A stretch of DNA of 64,000 bases from Salinibaculum rarum (GCF_030505615.1 NZ_CP129992.1:1054001-1118000); one strand, 5' to 3'. Shown: positions 24,556-34,320, counted from the first letter of the stretch. Notes: a model not told the origin generated them from the letters alone. Translations and numbers: made by a program.

Positions 24556-26661
24556 CTACCGGATTTTCGTCCCCGGGCCGCTGTCGCCGTGGGTCGTCAG
24601 GATGTCTGCGTCCTCGCCGGCCGCCAGCAACATGCCGTTTGACTCGTAGCCGAACAGTTCCGCCTGTTCCATGTTCGCAAGCAGGACACACCGTGTACCC
24701 GGCAGGTCCGCGGCGTCGTGCAGTCCCTTGATGCCTGCGACCACCTGGCGCTGCTCGACGCCGATGTCGACCTCCAGGCGCATCAGGTTGTCCGAGTCCT
24801 CGATTTCCTCGGCGGCCGTAATCTCGCCGACGCGGATGTCGAGGTCTTGGAAGTCCTCGAAGGAGATGCGGTCCTCGGCGAGGGGTTCGAGGTCCGTCTC
24901 TTCGTTCTCCGTCTCGTCGCTCTCACTGGCTTCCGCGACGCGCTCGCGCAGTGTCTCGTTTAAGTCTTCGACTTCCTCGTCCTCGATTTCCGTAAAGAGC
25001 TCTTCGGGTGCGTCGAACTCGGCGGGCGGGGCGTCGAGTGCGTCGCTCAGTTCGGCGTCGGCGACGGTGCCTGCCTCTCCGAGTTGGTCCCACAGCGCGG
25101 CAGCCTTCTCGGGCATGATCGGCTGCATCAGGACGGCACACGCCTTCGCAACCTGCACGCAGTCGCGGATGACCTGTGCGGCCTGCTCGGGGTCCTCGTC
25201 GACGAGGTTCCACGGTTCGTGGCGCTGGATGTAGCCGTTGCCAAAGTCCGCGAGGCCGACGGCCACGTCCGAGATGTCCCGGAGCGTGTACTCGGCGACG
25301 GCGTCCTCGAAGTCACTGATGGCGTCGGTGATGCGCTCGCGCACTTCGTCGCTCACGTCGGCCTCGGGCGTCCCGTCGTAGTTGCGGTGGGCAAAGAGAA
25401 GCGCCCGGTAACAGAAGTTCCCGAGATTGCCGACGAGTTCGCCGTTGACCCGCTCTTGGAAGCGGTCCCACGAGAAGTCGACGTCCTTCTCGATGCCCGA
25501 CCCGGTCGTGATGTAGTACCGGAACAGGTCCGGGTGGAAGCCGGTGTCGAGATACTCGTCGGCCCACACGGCGCGATTGCGCGACGTGGAGAGTGCCTTC
25601 CCGTCGATGCCGACGAATCCGGTCGCAAGTACCGCTCGGGGTTCGCTGAATCCTGCCGCCCGGAGCATCGTCGGCCAGAAGACGGTGTGGTGCTGGATGA
25701 TGTCCCGGCCGATGACGTGGACGATTTCGCCGGCGTCGTCGGTCCACTCCTCGTCCCACTCGGTGCTGGGCCGTCGCTCTCCGTCCAGCTTCCAGACATC
25801 TTCCCAGTCGTACTCCTCGGCGCCGACCCGCTCGGTGTACTGTTTCGTCGAGGAGACGTACTCGATTGGAGCGTCGACCCAGACGTACAGGACGAGGTCC
25901 TCCTCGGTGTCGCCCTGTTCGGGATAATCAATACCCCAGTCCATATCCCGCGTGATACAGAGGTCCTGCAGCTCACCTTCTATCCACTCGCGGGGCTGGT
26001 TGCGGGCGTTCTCGGTCCCTTCGAGGCGGTCGATGAAGTCCTGGAGATACTCCTGAAAGTCCGACAGGCGCAGGAACTTGTGTTCGCGCGTCCGGTACTC
26101 GGCGGGATTGCCCGTCAGCGTCGAGACTGGGTCTTCGATTTCGCCGGGTTCGAGGTGGCGCTGACAGCCCTCGTCGCACTCGTCGCCCCGTGCCTGTTCG
26201 CCACAGTACGGACAGGTTCCTTCGACGTAGCGGTCGGGGAGCGGTTGGTCTTCCTCGCTGTCCCAGGCGACCTGAATCTCCTTCTCGATGACGTGGCCCT
26301 GGTCGGCCCACGTGGAGACGAAGTCCTGGGTCATCTCCGTGTTCGTCTGGTCGTGGGTGTGCCCGTAGTTGTCGAAGTCGACGTTGAACTTCGGGAACGT
26401 CTCGGCGTAGGTCTCGTGATAGTCGAGTGCGAACTCCTCCGGCGAGACGCCCTCCTCGGCGGCGTTGACCGCGACGGGTGTGCCGTGCATGTCCGACCCG
26501 CAGACGAAGGCCGTCTGCTGGCCGACGCGGTCGAGTGCCCGGGTGTAGGTGTCGCCGATGACGTACGTCCGCAGATGGCCCACGTGCAGGTCACCGTTGG
26601 CGTAGGGTAACCCGCAGGTGACCACCGCCGGATTGTCCGTCGGCAGTCGGTCGTGACTCAT
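24556..26661 (-). CDS. metG: Methionyl-tRNA synthetase
   Basis: A 701-aa class I synthetase. The start is the ATG of MSHDRLPTDNPAVVTCGLPY because it sets the catalytic core at the N-terminus. HIGH signature: NGDLHVGHLRTYV (residues about 22-34). The zinc knuckle CPYCGEQARGDECDEGC is near residue 150, and KMSKS appears as GKALSTSRN near residue 350. An alpha-helical anticodon domain (about 420-560) is followed by a Glu-rich linker and a C-terminal OB-fold EMAP/Trbp tRNA-binding domain (DFQDLDIRVGEITAAEEIED). It charges both initiator and elongator tRNA-Met; the initiator gene is in this window. The acidic membrane protein gene follows after 44 bases. Confidence 0.97.
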   Translation of the reverse strand: MSHDRLPTDNPAVVTCGLPYANGDLHVGHLRTYVIGDTYTRALDRVGQQTAFVCGSDMHGTPVAVNAAEEGVSPEEFALDYHETYAETFPKFNVDFDNYGHTHDQTNTEMTQDFVSTWADQGHVIEKEIQVAWDSEEDQPLPDRYVEGTCPYCGEQARGDECDEGCQRHLEPGEIEDPVSTLTGNPAEYRTREHKFLRLSDFQEYLQDFIDRLEGTENARNQPREWIEGELQDLCITRDMDWGIDYPEQGDTEEDLVLYVWVDAPIEYVSSTKQYTERVGAEEYDWEDVWKLDGERRPSTEWDEEWTDDAGEIVHVIGRDIIQHHTVFWPTMLRAAGFSEPRAVLATGFVGIDGKALSTSRNRAVWADEYLDTGFHPDLFRYYITTGSGIEKDVDFSWDRFQERVNGELVGNLGNFCYRALLFAHRNYDGTPEADVSDEVRERITDAISDFEDAVAEYTLRDISDVAVGLADFGNGYIQRHEPWNLVDEDPEQAAQVIRDCVQVAKACAVLMQPIMPEKAAALWDQLGEAGTVADAELSDALDAPPAEFDAPEELFTEIEDEEVEDLNETLRERVAEASESDETENEETDLEPLAEDRISFEDFQDLDIRVGEITAAEEIEDSDNLMRLEVDIGVEQRQVVAGIKGLHDAADLPGTRCVLLANMEQAELFGYESNGMLLAAGEDADILTTHGDSGPGTKIR

Positions 26662-26716
26662 GTGCTCTGTTTCTGGTATGGAGGTCAAAAACACCGCCGG
26701 TTTCCGGGTGCGCCGC

Positions 26717-28399
26717 TCAGTCCGAGTCTGCCGACGCCACCGGCACCGACTCCGCTCCGACTCGGCTGGTCGTCGGTATCGAGAATCGAACCGTCGACCC
26801 GTCATCGGTGGTAAACGAGACTGTCCCACCGAGCGCACGCGCCCCCCACGAGATGAGCCACACGCCCAGACTGCTCGCGTGATTGAGCGGGGTTTCGGTC
26901 CCGGACTTCACCGGCTCGATTTCAGAGTCCGGGATGCCTGGCCCGTCGTCGGCGACGGTCACCTCGACTTCCTCGCCCTGCCGCGCCGAACTGACCGTCA
27001 CCACTGGCGCGGCGCCGCCGTGGACCAGCGCGTTTTCGACTATCTCCCGGACGACGACCCGGACGATTTTGGGATCGGTCTCTATCTTGCCCGCCGCCAT
27101 CGACTTCTCGATGTCCGCTTTCGGGTGGTCTGTGGCCAGGTCGTCGACGATGTCACAGACGAGTGCGTCGAGGTCGACCGAGACCGCCTTCGACTCCCGC
27201 TCGAACATCTGTTCGACCTCCAGTGCCTTCTCACTGATTTCTGACAGCCCTCGTGCCCGCTGTTCGACGGTCTCCCCGAGTTTGGCTATCTCGCTTTCAC
27301 TTTGACTCTCTATCTGGTGTGCGGTCCCGAGAATCACGGTGAGGTCGTTGCGGAGATTGTGTCGGAGTATCCGGTTGAGTACCTGCAGGCGCTCCTGGCG
27401 CCGAACCAGCGTTGTCACGTCCTGGATGACGAGACTCTGCCCGATTTCGACGCCATGCCAGTTCGACACTGGAGACGTTTTGACCTGGTAGGTTCGACCG
27501 CGTCGCTGAAAGCGCACGGGAAATTCCGCGAAGTCGTCCACGTCGAAGACTGCGAACAGTTCCGCGCGTGGCGTTCCGACGAGGCTGTCGCGACCGAGGT
27601 AATCACAGGCTCGGGGGTTGGCCTGCACGACGGTCTCGTCCCCGATGACGACCACGCCGTCGTCGAGGTCGCGCAGCACCGCCCGCTCACCGATGCGAGC
27701 GACGGCAGGTATCTGTGTCAGGAACTGCTCGCGAAAGACCGCATACCCCCAGAGTATCGACTGTGGCCCGAGTGCAACCTGTGTGATCGGAAACCCTTCG
27801 ACTGGGACGCCGATGATTGCCCCGACGCTACCCAGGACAGTCACGAGTGTCCCGCCCGCGAGCGCGAGTGCCTGCCCGACGAACAGCCGGTTGCGCTCCA
27901 GAACCGTCTTCCCGACGAGCACCAGTCCCGCAGCGAACACCGCGTAGATGTACACCCCGAGTAACGCGCCGACCGGGCCGATAGACGACAGGACGACCGT
28001 CCCTGCGGGTATCGTCGACTGCGTTAGCTCACCGACCAGTGGCGACCAGGTCGGGCTGACGGTGTAGAGGACTGCCCCGGCGACGAGTGGCACCGTCGCG
28101 ACCCGAAACAGCCAGCTGTGTATCCATCGGTCACGCCCGGTGTACTGAATAATAAATGCCAGCCACAGGCCGGCCGAAAGCAGACTCAGGGCGGTTACGG
28201 TACCCCACAATCCGATGCGGAGTGAGCCGTGTGCCACGAACAGACTGACGAGCGTCAGACCGGCCCACAGCATCGAGACTGTCTGGAGGGCGGCGAACAA
28301 CCCCGCGCTCGGTCGCTCCCGGTTTTTCCAGCCGACGGTGGCCAGCCAGCCGAGCAACACCGTGTTCACCGCCAGGATGGCAGGAGTGAGAACCGACAT
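26717..28399 (-). CDS. Sensor histidine kinase with 7TM-like N-terminal module
   Basis: A 560-aa membrane kinase. The ATG giving MSVLTPAILAVNTVLLGWLA is chosen; the upstream in-frame codons lie in the promoter. Residues 1-215 form seven hydrophobic segments, the histidine-kinase N-terminal 7TM module. A PAS-like domain follows (GDETVVQANPRACDYLGRDS). The phosphorylated His is in NRILRHNLRNDLTVILGTAH, then the ATPase part: N-box EIVENALVHGG and G1 DDGPGIPDSEIE. No receiver domain or separate response regulator is seen next to it, as is common for haloarchaeal orphan kinases. The input signal is unknown. Confidence 0.88.
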   Translation of the reverse strand: MSVLTPAILAVNTVLLGWLATVGWKNRERPSAGLFAALQTVSMLWAGLTLVSLFVAHGSLRIGLWGTVTALSLLSAGLWLAFIIQYTGRDRWIHSWLFRVATVPLVAGAVLYTVSPTWSPLVGELTQSTIPAGTVVLSSIGPVGALLGVYIYAVFAAGLVLVGKTVLERNRLFVGQALALAGGTLVTVLGSVGAIIGVPVEGFPITQVALGPQSILWGYAVFREQFLTQIPAVARIGERAVLRDLDDGVVVIGDETVVQANPRACDYLGRDSLVGTPRAELFAVFDVDDFAEFPVRFQRRGRTYQVKTSPVSNWHGVEIGQSLVIQDVTTLVRRQERLQVLNRILRHNLRNDLTVILGTAHQIESQSESEIAKLGETVEQRARGLSEISEKALEVEQMFERESKAVSVDLDALVCDIVDDLATDHPKADIEKSMAAGKIETDPKIVRVVVREIVENALVHGGAAPVVTVSSARQGEEVEVTVADDGPGIPDSEIEPVKSGTETPLNHASSLGVWLISWGARALGGTVSFTTDDGSTVRFSIPTTSRVGAESVPVASADSD

Positions 28400-28737
28400 C
28401 ACCTGTCGGAAAAGATACAGTCGACCTGTATGAATATTTCCCCGCAAACGGTGTCTTGGCTTCCGGCTTTTCGCTTCGGCGCCGCCACAGAGTGTGATTG
28501 CACTGACGTGGGCCGGCGGCTGTGCGACCTCGCTTCCCGCAAGTCGACTTTTGCAGTGCTATCAGGGCGGTGACGATCTGTTACGAAGAGTGTTGGAATG
28601 AGCACCAGCATCCGCGCGAGCGATGCGAGCGCGCTTTCTCTGAATCGAGGCCAACGGCCGAGATTCAGCCTTTTTCACCCACGTTTTTGCCGTGAGCGGT
28701 GAGCGCGAAGCTCTCACCCGAACGGGAAAAAGATGGT
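28400..28737. other. Intergenic region downstream of mfnA
   Basis: These 338 bases separate mfnA from the kinase gene on the same strand. The minus strand carries a T-run CTTTTTCCC just after the mfnA stop (28726-28734) and an imperfect hairpin built on GTGAG/CTCAC (28700-28720), which together could end transcription. The other end has the kinase promoter. No coding frame, tRNA or repeat stands out. I find nothing further in it. Confidence 0.4.
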
Positions 28738-29796
28738 CTAGTACCAGTCTAAGTCGGCGACGAACGAGCGCAGCATCGACCGGGTGACGTGGGGCATACA
28801 GACGACGCGCATCTCTCCCGACCCAGTCTTCGAGACGCGCCAGCCACGGTCCCGGAGTTCGTCGGTCATCGGCACCGAGAGGTCTGCCGCGACGAGTGGC
28901 AACTCCGGCCCGACGACCTCGTGGCCGCGATGGGACAGCGACTCGGCCAGCCACTCGGCGTTGTCCATTGCCCGCTCGTAGGTCTCGCGGTACCCTTCCT
29001 TCCAGAGTGCGTCCATCGCGGCGACGGCGCTGGCGACGCCCGCCCCCGAGCGTGTCCCCGTCAGCGTCACCTGTGCGGTCGATTCGAGGTACGGCGTATC
29101 GATTGCCAACTCGTCGAGCAAGGTCGGGTCACGCGCGAGCAGGCCGCCGGCGGGAACAGCCGCGCGGCCGACCTTGTGCGGGTCGATAGTCAGCGTATCG
29201 ATGGCGGCGTCGTCGAAGGCCCACTCGTGGTCGGTAAAGGGCAGGTAGAACCCACCCCACGCGGCGTCGACGTGACAGAGCGCGCCGGCGTCCTCGGCGA
29301 TGTCCGCGAGTGCTGGAATCGGGTCGACGTAGCCGTACTCCGTCGACCCGGCGACGCCGACGATGCAAACGGTGTCGTCGTCGGCCAGTTCGGAGACTGC
29401 ATCGAGGTTCGCGCGGTGGTCCGTCGTCGGTGCCGTTCGCAGTTCGACGCCCAGCAGTTCGGCGGCCTTCTGAAAACTGAAGTGTGCGCTCTCGGGGATG
29501 ACGACGTTCGGGTCGTCGGTGTCGCCCCGGTTGCGTGCGATGCGAATCGCCTGGATGTTGGCTTCGGTGCCGCCGCTGGTGACGTAGCCAGCGGGGTCCT
29601 CGAGGCCGGCGACGGTTCCCAGCATGTCGACTGCGTCACGTTCGAGTTCGGCGACCGTCTCGTAGGTGCCAGGGTCGCCGGGGTTCGTTGCGAGAAACCG
29701 CTCGGCAGCCTGCCGTGCCGCGGGATGGGGTTCCGTACACATCGAGGAGAGGACCCGGTCGAAATCCTGCGGGGTGGCCTGCTGGGCCTGCTGCAT
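28738..29796 (-). CDS. mfnA: MfnA-family decarboxylase (L-tyrosine / L-aspartate decarboxylase)
   Basis: A 352-aa group II PLP decarboxylase, a normal length for archaeal MfnA. The PLP lysine sits in [18 protein letters not shown] (about residue 210). [16 protein letters not shown] near residue 70 and [14 protein letters not shown] near residue 165 are the other typical segments. In methanogens MfnA makes tyramine for methanofuran; in archaea without methanofuran the aspartate-to-beta-alanine reaction supplies CoA synthesis, which is the likely role in a haloarchaeon. The presence of coaBC, pantoate kinase and phosphopantothenate synthetase in this window agrees. The family is firm, the specificity inferred. 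Confidence 0.9.
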   Translation of the reverse strand: MQQAQQATPQDFDRVLSSMCTEPHPAARQAAERFLATNPGDPGTYETVAELERDAVDMLGTVAGLEDPAGYVTSGGTEANIQAIRIARNRGDTDDPNVVIPESAHFSFQKAAELLGVELRTAPTTDHRANLDAVSELADDDTVCIVGVAGSTEYGYVDPIPALADIAEDAGALCHVDAAWGGFYLPFTDHEWAFDDAAIDTLTIDPHKVGRAAVPAGGLLARDPTLLDELAIDTPYLESTAQVTLTGTRSGAGVASAVAAMDALWKEGYRETYERAMDNAEWLAESLSHRGHEVVGPELPLVAADLSVPMTDELRDRGWRVSKTGSGEMRVVCMPHVTRSMLRSFVADLDWY

Positions 29797-29908
29797 ACCT
29801 GTTAGTAACGACGTGTGCGCTTAGAAGTTACGCTCGTCGCGACCGGTTTTCACGCCGCTCGTTCGGGCGCTTCGATGCCGTAGCGGAGGGGAAAAGAGCC
29901 GGTCGGCG

Positions 29909-32191
29909 TTACCGAACGGAGTCGAGCAGCAGTTTCTGTTCGGTCCGTTTGACCTCGTGTTGCACATCACGGACGGCGTCGATGTTCGCCGAAATCGAGG
30001 TGACGCCCTCGTTGACGAGGTGTTTGACCATCTGCGGTTTCGACCCGGCCTGGCCACAGATGCTCGTATCGACGTCGTGTTCGCGGCAGGTCTCGATGAC
30101 GTCGCTGATGAGTTCGAGCACTGCGGGGTGGAGTTCGTCGTAGCGGTTGGCGACTTGCTCGTTGTTGCGGTCGACCGCCAGCGTGTACTGCGTGAGGTCG
30201 TTGGTCCCGAAGGAGGCAAAGTCGATGCCGGCTTCGGCCATCTCGTCGACGGTCAGGGCCGCTGCGGGGGTCTCTATCATCACGCCCCACTTTCGCTTTG
30301 TCGTGTCGACGCCCGCTTCCTCTAGATGCTCGCGGGCCTGAATCACGTCCTCGGCGTCGTTGACGAGTGGGACCATGATTTCGACGTTGTCGTAGCCCAT
30401 GTCGTACAGTTTCCGGAAGGCCCGGAGCTCGTGCTGGAAGACGTCCGTCCGGTCGAGGCTCCGCCGAATGCCACGATAGCCAAGCATCGGGTTGTGTTCG
30501 ATCGGCTCGTCGTCGCCACCGTCCAGTTGTCGGAACTCGTCGGTGGGCGCATCGAGCGTGCGCACCCGAACCGGGCGCGGGTAGAACTCCTCTGCGACGC
30601 CGCGGACGCCGTCGACGATTTCCTCGACGTAGGCGTCGACGCTGTGGTCCTCGATGTACCGTTCGGGCGTCTTGCCCAGGGAGAGAATCATGTGCTCGAT
30701 GCGAAGCAGGCCGACACCGTCCGCACCGGTCGCAGCGGCGCGCTCTGCGGCGTCCGGAATCGAGACGTTGACCTTCACTTCTGTTGCGGTCATCGGTTTG
30801 ACTGGCGTGTCCGGGCGAACCTCCTCGACGGCGTCGTGTTGTTCGGCCTCTTTGGCACCGGCCTCGACCGTTCCTTTCTCGCCGTCGATAGTGACGACCC
30901 GCCCGTCTTCGAGTTGGTCGCTCCCGTGCTCTGCGCCGACGACGGCGGGGACGCCGAGTTCCCGCGAGACGATGGCGGCGTGGGACGTCATCCCACCCTC
31001 GTCGGTGATGATTCCCGAGGCGCGTTTCATCGCCGGGACCATGTCCGGAGTGGTCATCTCGGCGACGATGATGTCGCCCTCGCTGACTTTGTCCAGCTGG
31101 TCGAGCTTGCTGACGATGCTGACAGTCCCAGAGGCACGGCCCGGGCTGGCACCGAGCCCCGAGAGGATAACTTCGTTTTCCCCCTCGACCTCGGTTGCAC
31201 TCGTCTGGCCGGCGCCGTTCCCGCTGGCGCTGGCGCCCTCGTTTGCACCCTCGCTGATGGTGGTAATCGGTCGCGACTGGAGGATGTACACTTCGCCATC
31301 GTGAATCGCCCACTCCACGTCCTGTGGTTCCTCGTAGTGGTCCTCGATTTCCTCACCGAGGTCGAGCAGTGCGTCGAGTTCCGAGTCCGAGAGGACACGC
31401 TCGCCGCGCTTTTCGTCGGCCACTTTCCGCTCGACGGTCTTGCCGGTGTCTTCGTCCCGGACGTGCATCACCTTCTTGTCGGCGACGTTCTGTTCCTGTA
31501 TCTCACCGGTCTCGCGGTCGATGACGTAGTTGTCCGGCGTCACGGCACCGGAGACGACGGCCTCACCGAGCCCCCACGCGGCCTCGATGGTGACGACCGG
31601 CGCACCCGTCGACGGGTGCGAGGTGAACATCACGCCGGACTTGTCGGCGTCGACCATCTCCTGGACGACGACGGCGATGTCGACGGTCGTGTCGTCGAAG
31701 CCCTGCTCTTGCCGATAGTAAATCGCTCGCTGGGTAAACAGCGAGGCCCAGCACTCCCGCACCTTGTCGAGCAGGTCGTCGCGGGTGATGTTGAGAAAGG
31801 TCTCCTGCTGGCCGGCAAAGGAGGCGTCGGGCAGGTCCTCGGCCGTGGCCGACGAGCGGACGGCCACGGAGGCGTTCTCGCCGATTCGGTCGTACGCTTC
31901 CAGGATGCCCTCGCGCTGCTTGTCGGGAATCTCGGTCTCCCGAATGAGCTGCTGGGCATCCTCTGCGGCCTCGGCGAGAGCCTTCGAGTCGTCGGAGTCG
32001 ACGTTGACGATGTCGAACAGCTCCTCGTCGATGCCAGTCTCTTCGATGAACGAACGGTACGTGTCTGCTGTGACAATGAAGGCGGGCGGAACGGGCAGGT
32101 TGGCAGATGTCATCTCCCCGAGTGACGCTGCTTTCCCACCAACGGCCGCCAGGTCGTCGCTCCGGACGTCCTCCAGCCAGAGTACAGCCAT
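29909..32191 (-). CDS. ppsA: Phosphoenolpyruvate synthase
   Basis: A 760-aa enzyme converting pyruvate and ATP to PEP, AMP and phosphate, the entry to gluconeogenesis. The N-terminal ATP-binding domain begins MAVLWLEDVRSDDLAAVGGK with the family KAASLGEM. The phosphohistidine domain has DEGGMTSHAAIVSRELGVPA (catalytic His near residue 415). The C-terminal TIM barrel contains GADGVGLLRIEHMI and ends with ICGQAGSKP, whose Cys is the catalytic acid. The Gly/Ala-rich hinge segment (EGASASGNGAGQ) near residue 330 is a haloarchaeal feature. Upstream, the small gap to the PhzF-like gene carries no obvious promoter of note. Confidence 0.95.
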   Translation of the reverse strand: MAVLWLEDVRSDDLAAVGGKAASLGEMTSANLPVPPAFIVTADTYRSFIEETGIDEELFDIVNVDSDDSKALAEAAEDAQQLIRETEIPDKQREGILEAYDRIGENASVAVRSSATAEDLPDASFAGQQETFLNITRDDLLDKVRECWASLFTQRAIYYRQEQGFDDTTVDIAVVVQEMVDADKSGVMFTSHPSTGAPVVTIEAAWGLGEAVVSGAVTPDNYVIDRETGEIQEQNVADKKVMHVRDEDTGKTVERKVADEKRGERVLSDSELDALLDLGEEIEDHYEEPQDVEWAIHDGEVYILQSRPITTISEGANEGASASGNGAGQTSATEVEGENEVILSGLGASPGRASGTVSIVSKLDQLDKVSEGDIIVAEMTTPDMVPAMKRASGIITDEGGMTSHAAIVSRELGVPAVVGAEHGSDQLEDGRVVTIDGEKGTVEAGAKEAEQHDAVEEVRPDTPVKPMTATEVKVNVSIPDAAERAAATGADGVGLLRIEHMILSLGKTPERYIEDHSVDAYVEEIVDGVRGVAEEFYPRPVRVRTLDAPTDEFRQLDGGDDEPIEHNPMLGYRGIRRSLDRTDVFQHELRAFRKLYDMGYDNVEIMVPLVNDAEDVIQAREHLEEAGVDTTKRKWGVMIETPAAALTVDEMAEAGIDFASFGTNDLTQYTLAVDRNNEQVANRYDELHPAVLELISDVIETCREHDVDTSICGQAGSKPQMVKHLVNEGVTSISANIDAVRDVQHEVKRTEQKLLLDSVR

Positions 32192-32320
32192 TACGTGTAG
32201 GCACTCGAACGAGGATAAAGAAGCTTCTGACTCCGCTCTCAGTGGGTGTCTGTCACTTCCTGTGGCCGGATTCGAACCTGTCGATACCGCCCTGTTGCCG
32301 ACTTCTCGACGGCGCCGCTC

Positions 32321-33217
32321 TCAGACCTCGATGATGTCGTCGTCTTCGACTGGCGGGACTGTTACGGTCCCGTCGAGGCTGGTGACGGTGTGGCCGCCGA
32401 CCCGCAGACCGCCGCCGGCTTCGACGTGGACCCGGCCCGGCCGGTCGATGAAATGTCCCTGCTCGACGCCCGTCGTCGCGTCCTCGATACTGCCCCGCTC
32501 GAAGAGATGGGACACCAGACCGCCGGCGACTGCCGGGAGCGCTGGCGTCTCCAGCCCGACGGTTCGGCCTCCGACCGACCGTTCCGGCGGCACGAACGCC
32601 CGCATGTGACAGGCGGTGTCGGCCGCCAGCGTATCGAACGTGAACCCACAGACCACATCGGCGTCGGTCGCGTCTGCGACCGCCGACAGCGCCGGCGCAT
32701 CCGGACGTGCACCGCTGAGATGTTCGAGGAAGTTCACTGGCACGACGAGTGTGTCGATGCCGACCGAGAGCAGTGTCGGCGGGAAGTCCGCGCCCACGTC
32801 CCGGATTGAGGCGGGGTCGATACCGAGCGCGTCGGCCACGCGGGACTCCTCGATATCTGCCGGCGTGGCCGTCGGCGGCGACTGCTCGACCCAGACGCCG
32901 CCGTCGCTCGTCACCTCGGTCTCGACGGTTCCCGCGGCCGTCGAAAGCGTGTGCTCTCCGACCTCACGATCGCCACGTTCGTGCTGGAAGCCGACCGTTG
33001 CTATCGTCGCGGCCGGATGGTGGTCGAGCGGTCCCGACGGGCCGCTCACGCGGAGGCCGTCGCCGTCCGGAAGCGCGATCGTCGTCGCGAACTCGCCCGC
33101 GACCGCAGCGACCTGTTCCTCGGCCAGCCCATCACCGTCGGGGACGACGCCGACGGGGGCGCCGCCGGTCGGCTCGGCGGCACACGCGTCCACGAGACAC
33201 GCCTGTCGTGTTTCCAT
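32321..33217 (-). CDS. PhzF-like protein, divergent active site
   Basis: A 298-aa protein with the PhzF two-domain diaminopimelate-epimerase-like fold. It begins METRQACLVDACAAEPTGGA and PVGVVPDGDGLAEEQ, matching the opening of PhzF proteins. In typical members the catalytic Glu lies in a motif like LNxSETxF, followed by a strand and (P)LCGHATLA. Here the equivalent stretch is AGEFATTIALPDGDGL then LDHHPAATIATVG; the Glu of the SET motif and the Cys/Gly of the CGH motif are not present. So the isomerase reaction is probably lost or altered. In the C-terminal half CGFTFDTLAADTACHMRAFV resembles the family. Function unknown. Confidence 0.65.
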   Translation of the reverse strand: METRQACLVDACAAEPTGGAPVGVVPDGDGLAEEQVAAVAGEFATTIALPDGDGLRVSGPSGPLDHHPAATIATVGFQHERGDREVGEHTLSTAAGTVETEVTSDGGVWVEQSPPTATPADIEESRVADALGIDPASIRDVGADFPPTLLSVGIDTLVVPVNFLEHLSGARPDAPALSAVADATDADVVCGFTFDTLAADTACHMRAFVPPERSVGGRTVGLETPALPAVAGGLVSHLFERGSIEDATTGVEQGHFIDRPGRVHVEAGGGLRVGGHTVTSLDGTVTVPPVEDDDIIEV

Positions 33218-33285
33218 ACCCAGTGGCCGACCGGCGTCCCCATGAAACCGTCGGGACTTTCCGCGGCGTGGCCGTCGCCCCCACT

Positions 33286-33777
33286 ATGTCAGCAGACGAC
33301 GGACAGACGGCACGACTCTCCCAGTCACACACCGAGATGACGGAACTGTTGATGCCAGACGACACCAACTTCTTCGGCCGCGCGCTCGGGGGCGCAGTGC
33401 TGCACTGGATGGATATCTGTGGGGCGATTGCGGCGATGCGCTTTTCGAACAGCCAGTGTGTCACGGCCTCGATGGACCACGTCGATTTCATCTCGCCTAT
33501 CGAACTCGGGGAAATCGTCGTCGTGCAGGCGTATGCCTTCGATACGGGGCAGACGAGCGTCGACGTGAAAGTCGACGTGATGGCCGAAGAACCGCGGACC
33601 GGGGAGTCACGCGACACCACCTCCTCGTTTCTGACCTTCGTCGCCGTCGACGAGGACGGCACGCCGACCGAAGTCCCCGAACTGGTCTGTGAGAGCGACG
33701 CCGAACGCGAGCACCGGGATAGCGCTCGCGACCAGCGGCAAGACCAACTCGAGACGCTCATCGATAAAATGGAATAG
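33286..33777 (+). CDS. Acyl-CoA thioesterase, hotdog fold
   Basis: A 163-aa YciA/BACH-type thioesterase. The ATG at 33286 gives MSADDGQTARLSQSHTEMTE, the usual start for the haloarchaeal members; the long upstream frame overlaps the convergent gene and is not coding. Conserved segments: LMPDDTNFFGRALGGAVLHW and MDICGAIAAMR, containing the hotdog helix and the catalytic Asp, then HVDFISPIELGEIVVVQAYA. It hydrolyses acyl-CoA to free CoA. Divergent from the PhzF-like gene, with which it shares a short promoter region. Substrate chain length unknown. Confidence 0.9.
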   Translation: MSADDGQTARLSQSHTEMTELLMPDDTNFFGRALGGAVLHWMDICGAIAAMRFSNSQCVTASMDHVDFISPIELGEIVVVQAYAFDTGQTSVDVKVDVMAEEPRTGESRDTTSSFLTFVAVDEDGTPTEVPELVCESDAEREHRDSARDQRQDQLETLIDKME

Positions 33778-33968
33778 GCCTGCGGTGGCACAGCGTCGCC
33801 ACCCGTGGGTGTCCGGGTCTGTACGACAGAAAAACCGTGTCGAGGGCTACTCGACGGAACTATTTCGAGGGTACGGTTACCCGATGTACACCCTGTCGGG
33901 TAGGCCGCAGACTGCTTCGTGGCGATGTCGTTCGCGTGTGGTTGGTTGCTGTCATTGGTCCAGTCGTG

Positions 33969-34145
33969 TTACTCCTCGATTCGGTGACTCAGGACGATCT
34001 CCGCGAGGTCCTCGCGGTCCTGTCCGCCGTCAGTCATGATGTTGTCGTCGTCGGTGTTGATGTTCGGGACCATCGGTGCGCCAGTGTTCTCTGCGTCTGT
34101 GAAGTGGGTGTACATTGGTTCTCCGTAACCCTCATGGTCTGCCAT
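33969..34145 (-). CDS. Small acidic haloarchaeal protein, 58 aa
   Basis: MADHEGYGEPMYTHFTDAEN starts a small acidic protein ending LSHRIEE. No cysteine pair or membrane segment. A clear TATA box (TTTATATA, minus strand) lies 32-39 bases upstream of the ATG, supporting transcription from here. No family is recognised. A further in-frame ATG 14 codons upstream lies within the TATA region and is rejected. Its start region has a short resemblance to an inverted stretch near 33866-33892 (see findings). Confidence 0.65.
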   Translation of the reverse strand: MADHEGYGEPMYTHFTDAENTGAPMVPNINTDDDNIMTDGGQDREDLAEIVLSHRIEE

Positions 34146-34176
34146 GAAGGTTGTACTCGTTCCGATGGGCGGGATG

Positions 34177-34184
34177 TATATAAA
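34177..34184 (-). promoter_or_regulatory. TATA box of the 58-aa protein gene
   Basis: Minus-strand TTTATATA, the strongest TATA match in the window, 32-39 bases before the start codon at 34145. It implies a leader of a few bases. The adjoining bases on the upstream side (CATTATG) are also A/T-rich; the BRE position directly before the box reads ATTATG. No operator-like inverted repeat is apparent. Confidence 0.65.
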
Positions 34185-34320
34185 CATAATGGTCTATCAT
34201 TGAGGTTGCCGGAATCGAGGGACGACTGTCCCGTCACTGACGCCACAACTCGGCCCGACAGTCGCTCTGTCGCCAGCGGACTTCGAAGGGATTGTGTTCC
34301 CGCGCAGTTTGCCACAGCGT

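Noticed and set aside
30326-32125. 599-codon forward open frame opposite ppsA
   Set aside because: Shadow of ppsA in high G+C DNA; ppsA itself is a complete recognised enzyme.
32268-32278. GGATTCGAACC, resembling the T-arm of a tRNA on the minus strand, between ppsA and the PhzF-like gene
   Set aside because: The flanks do not pair to form a T stem or acceptor stem and no anticodon arm can be found within 80 bases, so there is no tRNA gene.
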